In this document: piece after piece, positions 11,671 to 22,809 of the stretch
Numbering within the stretch: the stretch's first letter is position 1
Layout of the letters: each line of letters starts with the position of its first letter
NCBI RefSeq assembly: GCF_005144715.1
Contig: NZ_SWKR01000002.1
Coordinates: forward strand, 248,001-312,000
DNA: 64,000 nt
Origin: Sphingomonas baiyangensis
Lineage (GTDB): Bacteria; Pseudomonadota; Alphaproteobacteria; Sphingomonadales; Sphingomonadaceae
Direction of reading: 5' to 3'
Program-made: the position numbers and the translations under genes
Notes under the pieces: model-generated
The model's input: the letters and a program-made list of their open reading frames with translations, nothing else
The model's database searches: none
What the model was told of the DNA's origin: nothing

Positions 11671-12087
11671 GACTAGCCCCGTTCCTCGTCCTAACCGAAT
11701 CGGGGCAGGCCCCGATGCTACCACCCCGCGCCGCGCGCGAGAACAAAAAGCGATCATGCCGGGTGCAAGGGCGGCATCGCCAAGCCTCCGCACCATATGT
11801 GGTCGGCATTGCGCTATACCAGCCTTAGGGTCGGCCCCCCGACGTGACCACAACAGATTGTGTAGAAATGGCCGCGAGGGCAACCGGTAAATACGCCGTT
11901 TGCGATGAGCCGCACGCTGTCGCCCGCCGGTCGGGTGGTGCGACGCATGGACGGTCCTGCCCTCCGCCAAATGCAAGAGAACGGAAGGGGAACGAAAAAA
12001 TTTGGCATTATTATACTCCCCATGCCCAGCCCAATTTGGAAGTGCTAAGTGATGGTTTCTGACCGAGTCTGGAGCCTATGAGACATT
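11671..12087. other. Gene-free stretch upstream of nrdA and the HEPN-motif gene
   Basis: This 417-bp divergent spacer should hold the promoters of both nrdA and the gene at 12088. Apart from the two small palindromes noted at 11792 and 11849, I see no gene or RNA. From about 11990 rightwards the base composition drops sharply to AT-rich. Confidence 0.6.
11849..11862 (-). promoter_or_regulatory. Possible NrdR-type box upstream of nrdA
   Basis: The palindrome CACAA-N4-TTGTG resembles the CACWATATATWGTG-like box bound by the ribonucleotide-reductase repressor NrdR. A second, weaker palindrome, ACCATATGTGGT, lies at 11792-11803. The centres are about 58 bp apart, not the usual 31-32, and both lie 120-190 bp upstream of the start codon, so the assignment is tentative. 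Confidence 0.35.
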
Positions 12088-12924
12088 ATGCAAAAGATTG
12101 GATTGTCGGAGCTCGCTGCGAGCCTGGGGTGGATCGCTAGCGTCCATGAAGACATCAAACTATTTGGAATATTCGCCAAGGAAATAGGGGTCAGCGATGA
12201 CCGTTTTTCAATTATAGAAGAAGAGTACTACAAGCTAATAGGTTCCTTGGAGTATATGATCACCCTGTCAGAAACGCTTAGATTGAATGTTACCCCGGAG
12301 GTTGCAAAAGATGGGTTGAATGCCGCGAAGAGGGCTATTTTTGCTTCCGACCGAGAGTCCGGGATTAGGGGCGTTCGATTTAACATACTAGATTTAGGGA
12401 TATTACGATCGTCTCTTAGAGATATAGTCATGGCTATTGAAAAGGAATTAAGAGGTCGAAGATCCTATTCTTTAGAGCCTGCTATTTTACCATATTACGA
12501 TGCTCTAGGCATGTTTTCAGAAACGCTAGACAAGTTTCCTGCGTCATCAAGGGAGGACATCGAGCACGCAGGAAAGTGTATAGCGTTTGGTGAGGGAACC
12601 GCCGCTGTGTTTCATTTGATGAGGGCAATGGAAGCAATTGTCAGCGGAATCGTGGCGCTGGGCGGTCTTTCCGCTAACCCAGACAAAGAGTGGGGCAAAC
12701 TTCTGTCCGACATTGGCCGGCATACGGAATCTCTGCCTCAATCTAATCCACAGGAAAAGGCTCTAAGAAACAGGTGGTCGGCCTGCCATAAAAATTTGTA
12801 TCACGTTAAGCAGGCAGTGAGAAATGACACTATGCACCCGAAGCAAACGTACACTACAGAGGAGGCAAAACAGGTCTTTGATTCTACTCGCGCTTTCGTG
12901 CGCGAGCTGGCGACATTGATCTAG
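12088..12924 (+). CDS. HEPN-motif protein on an AT-rich patch
   Basis: A 278-residue, mostly helical, soluble protein with base composition clearly more AT-rich than its neighbours, suggesting horizontal acquisition. The C-terminal part reads VKQAVRNDTMHPKQTYTTEE, which contains R-N-x3-H (Arg245, His250), the catalytic R(x4-6)H signature of HEPN ribonucleases, inside a helix-rich segment starting near AVFHLMRAMEAIVSGI. The N-terminal half (helical, with EEEYYKLIGSLEYMITL) is not recognised. No nucleotidyltransferase partner or antitoxin is adjacent, unlike classical HEPN-MNT pairs. An antiviral or stress RNase is a plausible inference but unproven; DUF4145-like proteins are an alternative relative. 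Confidence 0.7.
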   Translation: MQKIGLSELAASLGWIASVHEDIKLFGIFAKEIGVSDDRFSIIEEEYYKLIGSLEYMITLSETLRLNVTPEVAKDGLNAAKRAIFASDRESGIRGVRFNILDLGILRSSLRDIVMAIEKELRGRRSYSLEPAILPYYDALGMFSETLDKFPASSREDIEHAGKCIAFGEGTAAVFHLMRAMEAIVSGIVALGGLSANPDKEWGKLLSDIGRHTESLPQSNPQEKALRNRWSACHKNLYHVKQAVRNDTMHPKQTYTTEEAKQVFDSTRAFVRELATLI

Positions 12925-13020
12925 CTATTTCTTTGTCGCCTAACGTGATGATTCATCGCCCTATCGGCTTCTACGGGGTTTAGTTCGCCAGCCTAGATTA
13001 GCCTTTGAGCCTCGCGCGTG

Positions 13021-13050
13021 CCGCCCCGTCGCCGGCAGCGGGGCGGTTTT
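13021..13050 (+). terminator. Rho-independent terminator after the HEPN-motif gene
   Basis: CCGCCCCG pairs with CGGGGCGG around a ten-base loop and is followed immediately by TTTT. It lies about 100 bp downstream of the stop at 12924, oriented for the plus strand. Confidence 0.65.
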
Positions 13051-13073
13051 CACGCGCAACGCGCAAACGCAAA

Positions 13074-13103
13074 CGGCCCGGAAGCGGTGACGCCTCCGGG
13101 CCG
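13074..13103 (-). terminator. Rho-independent terminator after the SWIB gene
   Basis: On the minus strand CGGCCCGGA pairs with TCCGGGCCG and is followed by TTTGCGTTTGCG. It begins about 33 bp beyond the SWIB stop codon. Confidence 0.65.
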
Positions 13104-13136
13104 TTCGATCGACCGGCGCTGTCGCCGGACAGCGGC

Positions 13137-13412
13137 TTACTTGACGTGCGCGCTCAGATGCTTGTTCATCTCGAACATCGTCGCCTTCTTCTTGCCGAAG
13201 ATCTTCTCGAGCTTGTCGTCGGCCAGGATCTCGCGCTTGTTCTCGGGATTCTGAAGCTCGTGCTTCTTGATATATTCCCACATCTTGCTGACGATCTCGC
13301 TGCGCGGCATCGGGCCCTTGCCCACGATGTCTGCCAGCTCGGGCGAAAGCGTCACCGGCGTTGCGATCCCGCCGCGTGCGCCGCCCTTCGAACCAGTTGC
13401 TGCTTTCGCCAT
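13137..13412 (-). CDS. SWIB/MDM2-domain protein
   Basis: A 91-residue protein. A Lys/Gly/Ala-rich N-terminus (MAKAATGSKGGARGG) is followed by a complete SWIB fold: VTLSPELADIVGKGPMPRSE, WEYIKKHELQNPENKREI, DDKLEKIFGKKKATMFEMNK. SWIB domains are best known from eukaryotic chromatin remodelling complexes; bacterial stand-alone versions are common in Chlamydiae and Proteobacteria, and their role (possibly DNA or topology related) is not settled. Length and order are normal for the bacterial form. It is monocistronic, with its own terminator at 13074-13103. Confidence 0.9.
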   Translation of the reverse strand: MAKAATGSKGGARGGIATPVTLSPELADIVGKGPMPRSEIVSKMWEYIKKHELQNPENKREILADDKLEKIFGKKKATMFEMNKHLSAHVK

Positions 13413-13577
13413 ACGCCCCCCAAATCACTCTCGCCCGCGCACTGTGCGTCGGGCGTTCCACGAGTAGCGGCCGATAGTCCCCGGCCAAGGATATAATATC
13501 AAGCGCGAAATCGCTGCCGCACGGGGCAGGGCGGCGTCACCGCCCCGCGCCTGTGCTTTCGCGGCAACAATCGCGCT

Positions 13578-16277
13578 TTAGAACCCCGCGCGCACGCGCA
13601 CGCCGTAGAAGCGCGGCAGGCCCGGATAGCCTGCGAAATTGCCCGTCTGCTCGGGCACCGCGAAGCCGGTGATGTTGAAATACTGGTTGGTCAGGTTCTC
13701 GACGAAGAACTCGAGGCTGCGTGAGCGGTCCTCGCTCTGCACGCCGATACGCGCGTTGATGATCGGATAGCCCGGATTGAAAACGCCGATCGGCTGCCCG
13801 CCCGAGAAGCGCGGGTCGCAGCCGCCCGGCCGTGTCAGGCTCACCGTGGGGCAGGCGATGTTGACCTCGCTGTTGTAGCGCATGTCCACGTGCAGCAGGC
13901 CGTTGATGTTGTTGGTGATCGGCGGCGTCCACGTGGTTGCCAGCGACACGACGTGGCGCGGGATGTTGAGGAACTGGCGCCCCTCGAGCCCCGAAAGCGG
14001 CGTGCCCGCGAAGTTGTTGCTGCGGTTGTAGAACGCCTCGTTGTAGGTGTAGCCGGTGCGGATGATGAGCGAACGAGTCGGCTGGATGATGCCTTCGGCC
14101 TCGACGCCCTTGCTGGTCGCATCCGGCACGTTCTGCACGACGAAGTTGTTGCCCGAGAAGATGAGCGACTGGAGCCCGCGGAACTTCTGGTAGAACACCG
14201 CCGCGTTAAAGGTGAACTCGCGGCTCGGCTGCATCTTCACGCCCAGCTCGAACGCGTCGACCACTTCCTTGTCGAACTCGAGGTCGGTCGCCTGCGGCCC
14301 GTCGCCGCCCAGCACCGCGGTATCGAACGATGCCTGGTCGAGATTGTAGCCGCCCGATTTGAAGCCGCGATCATAGCTGATGTAGCTCAGCACCTCGGGC
14401 GAGAGCTTGTAGGCCAGCTTGGCGGTGCCGGTGATCTGGCTGTCTGATCGCTCGTCGTTATACTGACCGTTGAACTCGGTGTTGATCGCCGGGTTGCAGC
14501 TCAGCAGGAACAGGTTGGCGAACAATGCCGGGCTCGCCGCCTGAATCGCGCCGCGATAGATCGCCGCGCGCGGATCGTTGCCGAGGAAGAAGCCGCAGCC
14601 GCCGGTATTGTTGTTGATCGAGGCGTCGAGCCGCTTCTTCTCGTAGTTCCAGCGCGCGCCCAGCGTCAGCGACAGGTCGTCGGTGATGTTGAAGATGTTG
14701 TGCGTGAAGATCGCGAAGGCGTCGGTCTTGACGCGGAAATCGTCGTTGTTGTTGCCCTGGCCCGCCTGGTTGCCCGAAAGCGGAGTGTTGAGATAGGCGA
14801 GCAGCGCCGGATTGGCCTGCGCGGCGGCGAGCAGCTGCGGGCTTTGCAGCAGCAGCAGCTGGCTGAACAGCGGCACCGTGCCCGCCGGCAGCGCCGGACC
14901 GCCCGAGACCGAGCCGATCAGCTGCGGCAGCGTCGGCACGTTGAACGATCCGAAGAACTGCGCCGGCCGTCCAATGCCACCGCCCGCCGGCGGTGCCGAA
15001 AGCGCGCCCGCCAGCAGCGTGTCGACATAGGCGTTGGCGTCATTGCCGACGCGCACCGTGTCGCGCAGGCTGTTGGTCTCGTTGAGGTAGAAGCCGCCGA
15101 TCAGGAAATCGAGCGCGCCGTCGAATGCCGATCCCTGGAAGCGGATTTCCTGCGTGAAGTCGGTCAGGTCGCTGCGATAATCCTCGCGATAGGCGCGGTC
15201 GACGCCCGAGAAGTCGATGTCCTGGTCGCGTAGCGCGCGCCATTTGCGATAGGCGGTGATCGAGGTGAAGTTGATGCTGCCGAGCTCGGCATTGAGCTCG
15301 CCCGACACGCCCCAGTCGCGCACGCGCTCCGAATAGCCGCGATTCGGCGAGATCGCCTGGATACGGTCCGATGGCGCGCCGGTATAGAGCCCCACCAGCC
15401 CGCGCCGCCCCGCCACCTGGTTGAGCACCGTCGCCGGCCCCCCGCGCGAGACGCTGACCGCGCCGCAGCACTCCTCGTCGGTCTCGTAATAGTCGCCGAT
15501 CAGGCGGAAGGTGACGGTGCCGCCGTCGTACAGCGCCTGACCGCGCGCATAATAGCGGTCGATATTGTTGATCGAACGGTCGCTGTTGGCGTCGTCGATA
15601 TAGCCGTCACGCTTGCGATAGCCGCCATCGACGCGCAGCGCGAAACTCTCGGATACGGGGCCGGTCAGGCCGCCGCGCAGCTCGATCGCGTCGTAATTGC
15701 CGTACACGCCCTCGACATAGCCGCCCAGATCGAACTGCGGCTGTGCGGTCACGACGCTGAGCGCGCCGGCCGAGGTATTGCGCCCGAACAGCGTGCCCTG
15801 CGGGCCGCGCAGGATCTCGACGCGCTCGAGCTCGGGCAGCTCGGCCAGCGCCACGCCCGCGCGCGCACGGAACACGCCGTCGATGAATACGCCGACGGCC
15901 GGCTCGAAGCCCGGATTGTCGCCCGCGGTGCCGATGCCGCGGATCGACAGCGACGAACCCGTCGCCGCCGATTGGCCCGTGGTGGTCTGGAGCGAGGGGG
16001 CGAGCTGTTCGAGCCCGCGAATGTCCTGCACATTGGCGTTGTCGAGCAGTTCGGCGCCCACCGCCGTCACCGCGATCGGCACGTCCTGCACCGTCTCGGC
16101 GCGGCGCGTCGCGGTCACGACGATGTCGTTGGCCGAGCCGAAATCGTCCTGGTCGACCGACGCCGAGGCGACGGGGTCGCTTGCTTCGCCGGGCGGCGTC
16201 GTCACCGTCTGTGCGTGGAGCGGCGCGGCGGCGACCAGGCCTAGGGCGCTGGCGGCGAGCAGGCGGATCTTCATCAT
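13578..16277 (-). CDS. TonB-dependent outer-membrane receptor
   Basis: An 899-residue receptor. A signal peptide (MMKIRLLAASALGLVAAAPL, cleaved after HAQ) is followed by the TonB-box/plug region with NDIVVTATRRAETVQDVPI, SIRGIGTAGDN and VEILRGPQGTLFGRNTSAGA, then a 22-strand-type barrel ending FYGVRVRAGF with the terminal Phe expected for outer-membrane insertion. It resembles the large sphingomonad family of receptors used for siderophores, sugars or aromatics; the substrate cannot be told from the sequence. The start at 16277 was preferred over one 13 codons upstream because it gives a proper signal peptide. Confidence 0.92.
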   Translation of the reverse strand: MMKIRLLAASALGLVAAAPLHAQTVTTPPGEASDPVASASVDQDDFGSANDIVVTATRRAETVQDVPIAVTAVGAELLDNANVQDIRGLEQLAPSLQTTTGQSAATGSSLSIRGIGTAGDNPGFEPAVGVFIDGVFRARAGVALAELPELERVEILRGPQGTLFGRNTSAGALSVVTAQPQFDLGGYVEGVYGNYDAIELRGGLTGPVSESFALRVDGGYRKRDGYIDDANSDRSINNIDRYYARGQALYDGGTVTFRLIGDYYETDEECCGAVSVSRGGPATVLNQVAGRRGLVGLYTGAPSDRIQAISPNRGYSERVRDWGVSGELNAELGSINFTSITAYRKWRALRDQDIDFSGVDRAYREDYRSDLTDFTQEIRFQGSAFDGALDFLIGGFYLNETNSLRDTVRVGNDANAYVDTLLAGALSAPPAGGGIGRPAQFFGSFNVPTLPQLIGSVSGGPALPAGTVPLFSQLLLLQSPQLLAAAQANPALLAYLNTPLSGNQAGQGNNNDDFRVKTDAFAIFTHNIFNITDDLSLTLGARWNYEKKRLDASINNNTGGCGFFLGNDPRAAIYRGAIQAASPALFANLFLLSCNPAINTEFNGQYNDERSDSQITGTAKLAYKLSPEVLSYISYDRGFKSGGYNLDQASFDTAVLGGDGPQATDLEFDKEVVDAFELGVKMQPSREFTFNAAVFYQKFRGLQSLIFSGNNFVVQNVPDATSKGVEAEGIIQPTRSLIIRTGYTYNEAFYNRSNNFAGTPLSGLEGRQFLNIPRHVVSLATTWTPPITNNINGLLHVDMRYNSEVNIACPTVSLTRPGGCDPRFSGGQPIGVFNPGYPIINARIGVQSEDRSRSLEFFVENLTNQYFNITGFAVPEQTGNFAGYPGLPRFYGVRVRAGF

Positions 16278-16505
16278 GCGGCGACATCCCCTCTGTAATG
16301 GCAGCCGGCGCATCATGACCGGCGTTTATTCTTGCTTGTAACCCGAGCCTAGCGCGCCAATTTTCACGGCGTCAATCGCCAAACGCCTGCTTTGCCGCGG
16401 GTTTGCGGCAGTGTTGCCCGCGCGCTACGGCGGGACTTTGGGTCAGGATGGGAAAAGCGGCGCGCTTTCCGTAGCGTCATCGCAGCTAACAGGGGAAAAT
16501 CGAGA

Positions 16506-17129
16506 ATGAGTGACGCGAAGCCCGCGCCCGAAGATGGTGATCTCATCGCAGCGCCGCCCGTAGTCGTGGTGCCCGATGACGTGGCCGAAGCGATCCGCAC
16601 GCTCATCCGCTGGGCGGGCGACGATCCGACGCGCGAGGGGCTTGTCGACACGCCGCGCCGCGTGGCGAAGGCGTGGAAGGAATATTGCAGCGGCTATGCC
16701 GATGACCCCGCGCACCATCTCGAGCGCATCTTCGAGGAGGTCGGCGGCTATGACGAGATCGTGCTGCTGCGCGACATCCCGTTCCAGTCGCATTGCGAGC
16801 ATCACATGGCGCCGATCGTCGGCAAGGCGCACATCGCCTATCTACCCAACAACTGGGTGGTCGGCATCTCGAAGCTCGCGCGCGTGCTCCACGCCTATGC
16901 GCGCCGGTTGCAGGTACAGGAACGCCTGACCGCGCAGGTCGCCGACTGCATCTGGGAGAAGCTCCAGCCCAAGGGCGTCGCCGTGGTGATCGAGGCGACG
17001 CATGGCTGCATGACCGCGCGCGGCGTCCGCACGCCCGGCGTGTCGATGACGACCAGCCGCATGATGGGCGTGTTCCGCGACGACGAGCGCAGCCGCAAGG
17101 AAGTGCTCGCGCTGATGGGCTGCGGCTGA
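16506..17129 (+). CDS. folE: GTP cyclohydrolase I (FolE)
   Basis: A 207-residue enzyme converting GTP to dihydroneopterin triphosphate, the first step of folate and queuosine-type pterin synthesis. Zinc and catalytic motifs are [40 protein letters not shown], and [15 protein letters not shown], with Cys and His ligands intact. ATG at 16506 follows AGGGGA with good spacing; an upstream in-frame start adds about 38 unconserved residues. The lipoprotein gene begins right after it. Confidence 0.95.
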   Translation: MSDAKPAPEDGDLIAAPPVVVVPDDVAEAIRTLIRWAGDDPTREGLVDTPRRVAKAWKEYCSGYADDPAHHLERIFEEVGGYDEIVLLRDIPFQSHCEHHMAPIVGKAHIAYLPNNWVVGISKLARVLHAYARRLQVQERLTAQVADCIWEKLQPKGVAVVIEATHGCMTARGVRTPGVSMTTSRMMGVFRDDERSRKEVLALMGCG

Positions 17130-17177
17130 ATGTTCACGCGCTACGGAACGCCGCGTCCGCCGCGTCGTTGGCCGGAT

Positions 17178-17720
17178 ATGCGATATTGCCTGCCCCCCGC
17201 GCTGCTGGCGCTTGCCGCCTGCGGATCGATCGAGCGTACCGAGCAACTGCCCCAGGCCGATGCGCCATCGGCTTCGGGCATCGAGGCGGCGACCGCGCTG
17301 CCCACGCCGTCGCCCACGCCGAGCATCGGCGTAGCTCCCATGGCGGCACCCGGTGGCGATGCGCCGCTGCCGCAGCCGATGACCGCCGCCGACCTTGCCG
17401 CCGGCGGCGTGCGCGGCGCCGGGTGCACCTTCGCGACCGCGGAGGGCGCGATGCTCGCGGTCACACCCGATCGCGCGATCGCGCGCGTCGCCGGCGCCGT
17501 CGCGGCGTTCGACGTGCCGCCCGGCGATCTCGCCTCGGTCGAGGCCGGACCGACGCTTACCAGCGATACGCTCATCGCGCGCGTCGAGCGCGAAGGCGGC
17601 GAGGGCGCGGCGCGAAGCTGGCCCGCGACGATGACGATCGAGGCCGTCGGCGGCACCGGCCGCACGCTACGCGGCGAATGGCGCTGCGCCGATACCGTGT
17701 CGATCGCTAGAGTCGGATGA
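17178..17720 (+). CDS. Putative lipoprotein, unknown function
   Basis: A 180-residue exported protein beginning MRYCLPPALLALAAC, a short signal with an LAAC lipobox. After a Pro/Ser/Thr-rich linker (about residues 30-60) there is a compact domain with AGCTFATAEGAMLAVTPDRA and ending GEWRCADTVSIARVG; the two Cys may form a disulfide. An ATG at 17130 sits exactly after the folE stop (TGAATG) and would add 16 residues in front of the signal, so either start is possible. It is probably co-transcribed with folE. Confidence 0.7.
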   Translation: MRYCLPPALLALAACGSIERTEQLPQADAPSASGIEAATALPTPSPTPSIGVAPMAAPGGDAPLPQPMTAADLAAGGVRGAGCTFATAEGAMLAVTPDRAIARVAGAVAAFDVPPGDLASVEAGPTLTSDTLIARVEREGGEGAARSWPATMTIEAVGGTGRTLRGEWRCADTVSIARVG

Positions 17721-17740
17721 CATCACCACGAATCAATCTC

Positions 17741-17838
17741 CGTTCGTGCTGAGCTTGTCGAAGCACCGTCCTTCTCCTTGTATCGTAATCCGAAGAAACT
17801 ACGGCCCTTCGACAAGCTCAGGGCGAACGGTTCAGGGT
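17741..17838. repeat. REP-like intergenic inverted repeat (copy A)
   Basis: The arms CCGTTCGTGCTGAGCTTGTC and GACAAGCTCAGGGCGAACGG are near-complementary and separated by about 45 bp. Located between the convergent lipoprotein and leuA genes, it can also act as a transcription terminator. Related copies occur at 25701, 30465, 43506 and 63278. Confidence 0.8.
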
Positions 17839-17852
17839 GACGTCATCATGCT

Positions 17853-19538
<1,686 letters not shown>

Positions 19539-19609
19539 GGCCGGCCTTTCGCAACAGTCGCGGGTGCGGCCATCCGGGGCGCGCACCTGTCCAATCGGGT
19601 GGTTCGCTT

Positions 19610-19655
19610 CGCCCTTAGGGATTGCGCGCAGCCTGCGTCGTCACCCCTAAGGGCG
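19610..19655 (-). promoter_or_regulatory. leuA: Long-armed hairpin in the leuA leader
   Basis: Perfect 11-base arms CGCCCTTAGGG and CCCTAAGGGCG with a 24-base loop, 72 bp upstream of the leuA start. It could be an operator or a 5' RNA structure. I found no convincing Leu-rich leader peptide and no T-run that would make it a classical attenuator. Confidence 0.4.
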
Positions 19656-19815
19656 GATTAGTCGCAGGGTAAGGGCACGCGGTGCGATCATGGCGCCTAC
19701 ATGCCATCGCTGCGCCGCCGGGTAAAGCCGGCAGACGTCGCTGCGATGAACAGCTTTCCTTAACGCCTGCGATTTTAGAATCGTTGCGAACGTTAAGTGC
19801 AAGGAATCGCCCGCA

Positions 19816-20214
19816 ATGCTGCAACTCGTCTATATCAGCACGGCGACGCCGGGGCAGCCATCCAATGCGATCGACACGATCCTCGCGGCATCGCGCCGCA
19901 ACAATGCACGCGATGCGATTACCGGGCTGCTCTATGCCGATGGCAAGCGATTCCTCCAGGCGCTCGAGGGCCCCGAAGCCGCCGTCGAAGCCGCCTATGC
20001 GCGCATCAAGGCCGATCCGCGCCATCGCGCCGCGGTGATCCTCAGCCGCCGCACGATCGACGCGCGCGAGTTCGGCGAGTGGGACATGGCGTATCGCGCG
20101 CCAGGCAACGACGCGGCAGGGTTCATGTCGCGCATATCGCTGCTCGCACGCGACGCGTCGCCGAGCGTGCGCGCGACCTTCGAGAGCTTCGCCGAGACGC
20201 GCCGCGCCGCCTGA
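19816..20214 (+). CDS. BLUF-domain blue-light sensor, single-domain
   Basis: A 132-residue stand-alone BLUF protein. Flavin-binding and photocycle residues align with AppA at a constant offset of 15: Tyr6 (LVYIS), Asn30, Gln48 (FLQALEG), Trp89 and Met91 (GEWDMAY). All key residues are intact, so light-driven FAD signalling is expected. There is no fused output domain; the extension beyond residue about 95 is short, so it must act through a partner. It is monocistronic between divergent leuA and a convergent YceI gene, with no obvious effector next to it. Confidence 0.93.
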   Translation: MLQLVYISTATPGQPSNAIDTILAASRRNNARDAITGLLYADGKRFLQALEGPEAAVEAAYARIKADPRHRAAVILSRRTIDAREFGEWDMAYRAPGNDAAGFMSRISLLARDASPSVRATFESFAETRRAA

Positions 20215-20252
20215 GAAGGCGACGCGGCGTCAGACATTTTGTTGGCGAAAGC

Positions 20253-20330
20253 GGTGCCGGCCCGCTCCCCCACCCGGCCACCCACTAGCGTATCCTGATG
20301 GGTGGCCGGCTGGGGGAGCGGGCCGGCACC
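20253..20330. terminator. Very long hairpin between convergent BLUF and YceI genes
   Basis: Arms of about 33 bases (GGTGCCGGCCCGCTCCCCCA... and its complement ending GGGCCGGCACC) with one bulge and a short AT-containing loop. It fills the gap between two convergent genes. It is also repeat-like, comparable to other palindromes in the window. Confidence 0.7.
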
Positions 20331-20344
20331 GTTGAAACAAGGTA

Positions 20345-20971
20345 TCAGTTCTTTTCGAAGGCGATGCTGATGTCGAGCTCGACCTCGTCGGAGACCATCG
20401 GCAGCGCATAGGCGATGCCGAAGTCGCTGCGCTTGATCTCGGTCTCGCCGTGGAAGCCCACGGTGGCCTTCTTGTTCATCGGGTTAGTTCCTGCGCCGAC
20501 AAACTCGGCCTCGAGCGTCACGGGCCGCGTCACGCCGTTGAGCGTCAGGTTGCCCGTCACCTCGGCTTCGGTGCCGTTCACCTTCACCGCGGTCGATACG
20601 AAGCGCGCATCGGCGGGGTTGGGGCCGAAGAAATCGGGCTTGCCGCCGTCCTTGCCCGCACGCAGCAGGTGATCGGTAAGGCCGGCGCTCGCCGTCACCA
20701 CCTTCGAGACAGGGATCGTCACGTCGACCTTGGCGGCCCCGAGGTTCGCCGGGTCGATCGTCAGCGTGCCCGCCACGTCGCCGAACAGGCCGAAATAGTC
20801 GTTGAAGCCGAAGTGATCGACTTCCCATTCGATCAGCGCATGCGAGGGGTCGGCGGTATAGGTGCCGGCGGTGACGCGGCTGGCATCGGGCTGGCCGGGC
20901 AGTTCCTGCACTGCGCTGGCAACGAGCGGAGCAGAGGCGGCGAGGGCGAGGACGGCGATCGCTTTGCGCAT
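20345..20971 (-). CDS. YceI-family periplasmic lipid-binding protein
   Basis: A 208-residue exported protein: signal MRKAIAVLALAASAPLVASA, then the YceI lipocalin-like barrel with YTADPSHALIEWEVDHFGFN, GAAKVDVTIPVSKV, GNLTLNGVTRPVTLEAEF and ATVGFHGETEIKRSDFGI. YceI proteins bind isoprenoid-type lipids in the periplasm; their physiological role is mostly unresolved. Length is typical. The in-frame start 12 codons upstream was rejected because it precedes the signal peptide. Confidence 0.92.
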   Translation of the reverse strand: MRKAIAVLALAASAPLVASAVQELPGQPDASRVTAGTYTADPSHALIEWEVDHFGFNDYFGLFGDVAGTLTIDPANLGAAKVDVTIPVSKVVTASAGLTDHLLRAGKDGGKPDFFGPNPADARFVSTAVKVNGTEAEVTGNLTLNGVTRPVTLEAEFVGAGTNPMNKKATVGFHGETEIKRSDFGIAYALPMVSDEVELDISIAFEKN

Positions 20972-21060
20972 GACGATGGGTTCCCTGTTGTGGACTGGCG
21001 CCGCCAAAATGGTGCGGCGGCGCCGGGAATCAAAGTCGCGTACGCAAACTCAGCGTTTCC

Positions 21061-21127
21061 AAACCTCCCCGGCACGGGAGGGGGACCGCGCCCGCAGGGC
21101 GGGGTGGAGGGGGAGGGCCGCAGGCGC
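21061..21127. repeat. G/C-rich intergenic palindromic repeat
   Basis: CCTCCCC...GGGAGGGGG followed by CGCCCGCAGGGCG and GGAGGGGGAG segments; similar in style to the element at 22810-22912. Located between ilvC and the YceI gene. Confidence 0.4.
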
Positions 21128-21151
21128 TGTACCCACGGCCATCCCCCGCGC

Positions 21152-22272
<1,121 letters not shown>

Positions 22273-22283
22273 GTTATGGTTGA

Positions 22284-22799
22284 CTACGCCGCTTCGCGCC
22301 CGCGCGAGATGGCGACGATGCCGGTGCGCGCGACCTCGATGAGGCCCACCTCGCGCATCAGCTCGACGAACTTGTCGATCTTCTCCGATCCGCCCGTCAC
22401 CTCGAACACGAAACTCGACGTCGTGGCGTCGACCACGCGCGCGCGGTACACGTCGGCGAGCCGCAGCGCCTCGATCCGGTGATCGCCCTTGCCTGCGACC
22501 TTCACCAGCGCCAGCTCGCGCTCGACATGCGCGCCGAGCGCCGTCAGGTCGGTCACGCGGTGGACGGGCACCAGCCGTTCGAGCTGGCTGATGATCTGCT
22601 CGAGCACGTGCGGGCTAGCCGACGTGACGATGGTGATGCGGCTGACGCTCTCGTCCTCCGACACGTCGGTCACCGTCAGGCTCTCGATATTGTAGCCGCG
22701 CGCGGTGAACAGCCCCGCCACGCGCGCGAGGATGCCCGGCTCGTTGTCGACCAGAACCGCCAGCGTATGGCGTTCGCGTTGTTCCTCGCGGATGTGCAT
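22284..22799 (-). CDS. ilvH: Acetolactate synthase, regulatory small subunit
   Basis: A 171-residue small subunit. The N-terminal ACT domain reads HTLAVLVDNEPGILARVAGL and FTARGYNIESLTVTD, and the C-terminal ACT-like domain contains RARVVDATTSSFVFEVTG. It makes the synthase valine-sensitive and activates the large subunit encoded upstream. The start at 22799 (MHIREEQRERHT) excludes an upstream extension that would be read through the palindromic repeat at 22810-22912. Confidence 0.95.
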   Translation of the reverse strand: MHIREEQRERHTLAVLVDNEPGILARVAGLFTARGYNIESLTVTDVSEDESVSRITIVTSASPHVLEQIISQLERLVPVHRVTDLTALGAHVERELALVKVAGKGDHRIEALRLADVYRARVVDATTSSFVFEVTGGSEKIDKFVELMREVGLIEVARTGIVAISRGREAA

Positions 22800-22809
22800 G
22801 TCTACTTTC

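Noticed and set aside
9364..11676. A 770-codon open frame on the plus strand opposite nrdA
   Set aside because: It is antisense to a clearly conserved gene; the translation is Arg/His/Ala-rich without domains, as expected from high third-position GC in the real gene.
13523..13550. G/C-rich hairpin after the TonB-dependent receptor gene
   Set aside because: The stem is only about six bases and has no T-run, so a terminator call is not justified.
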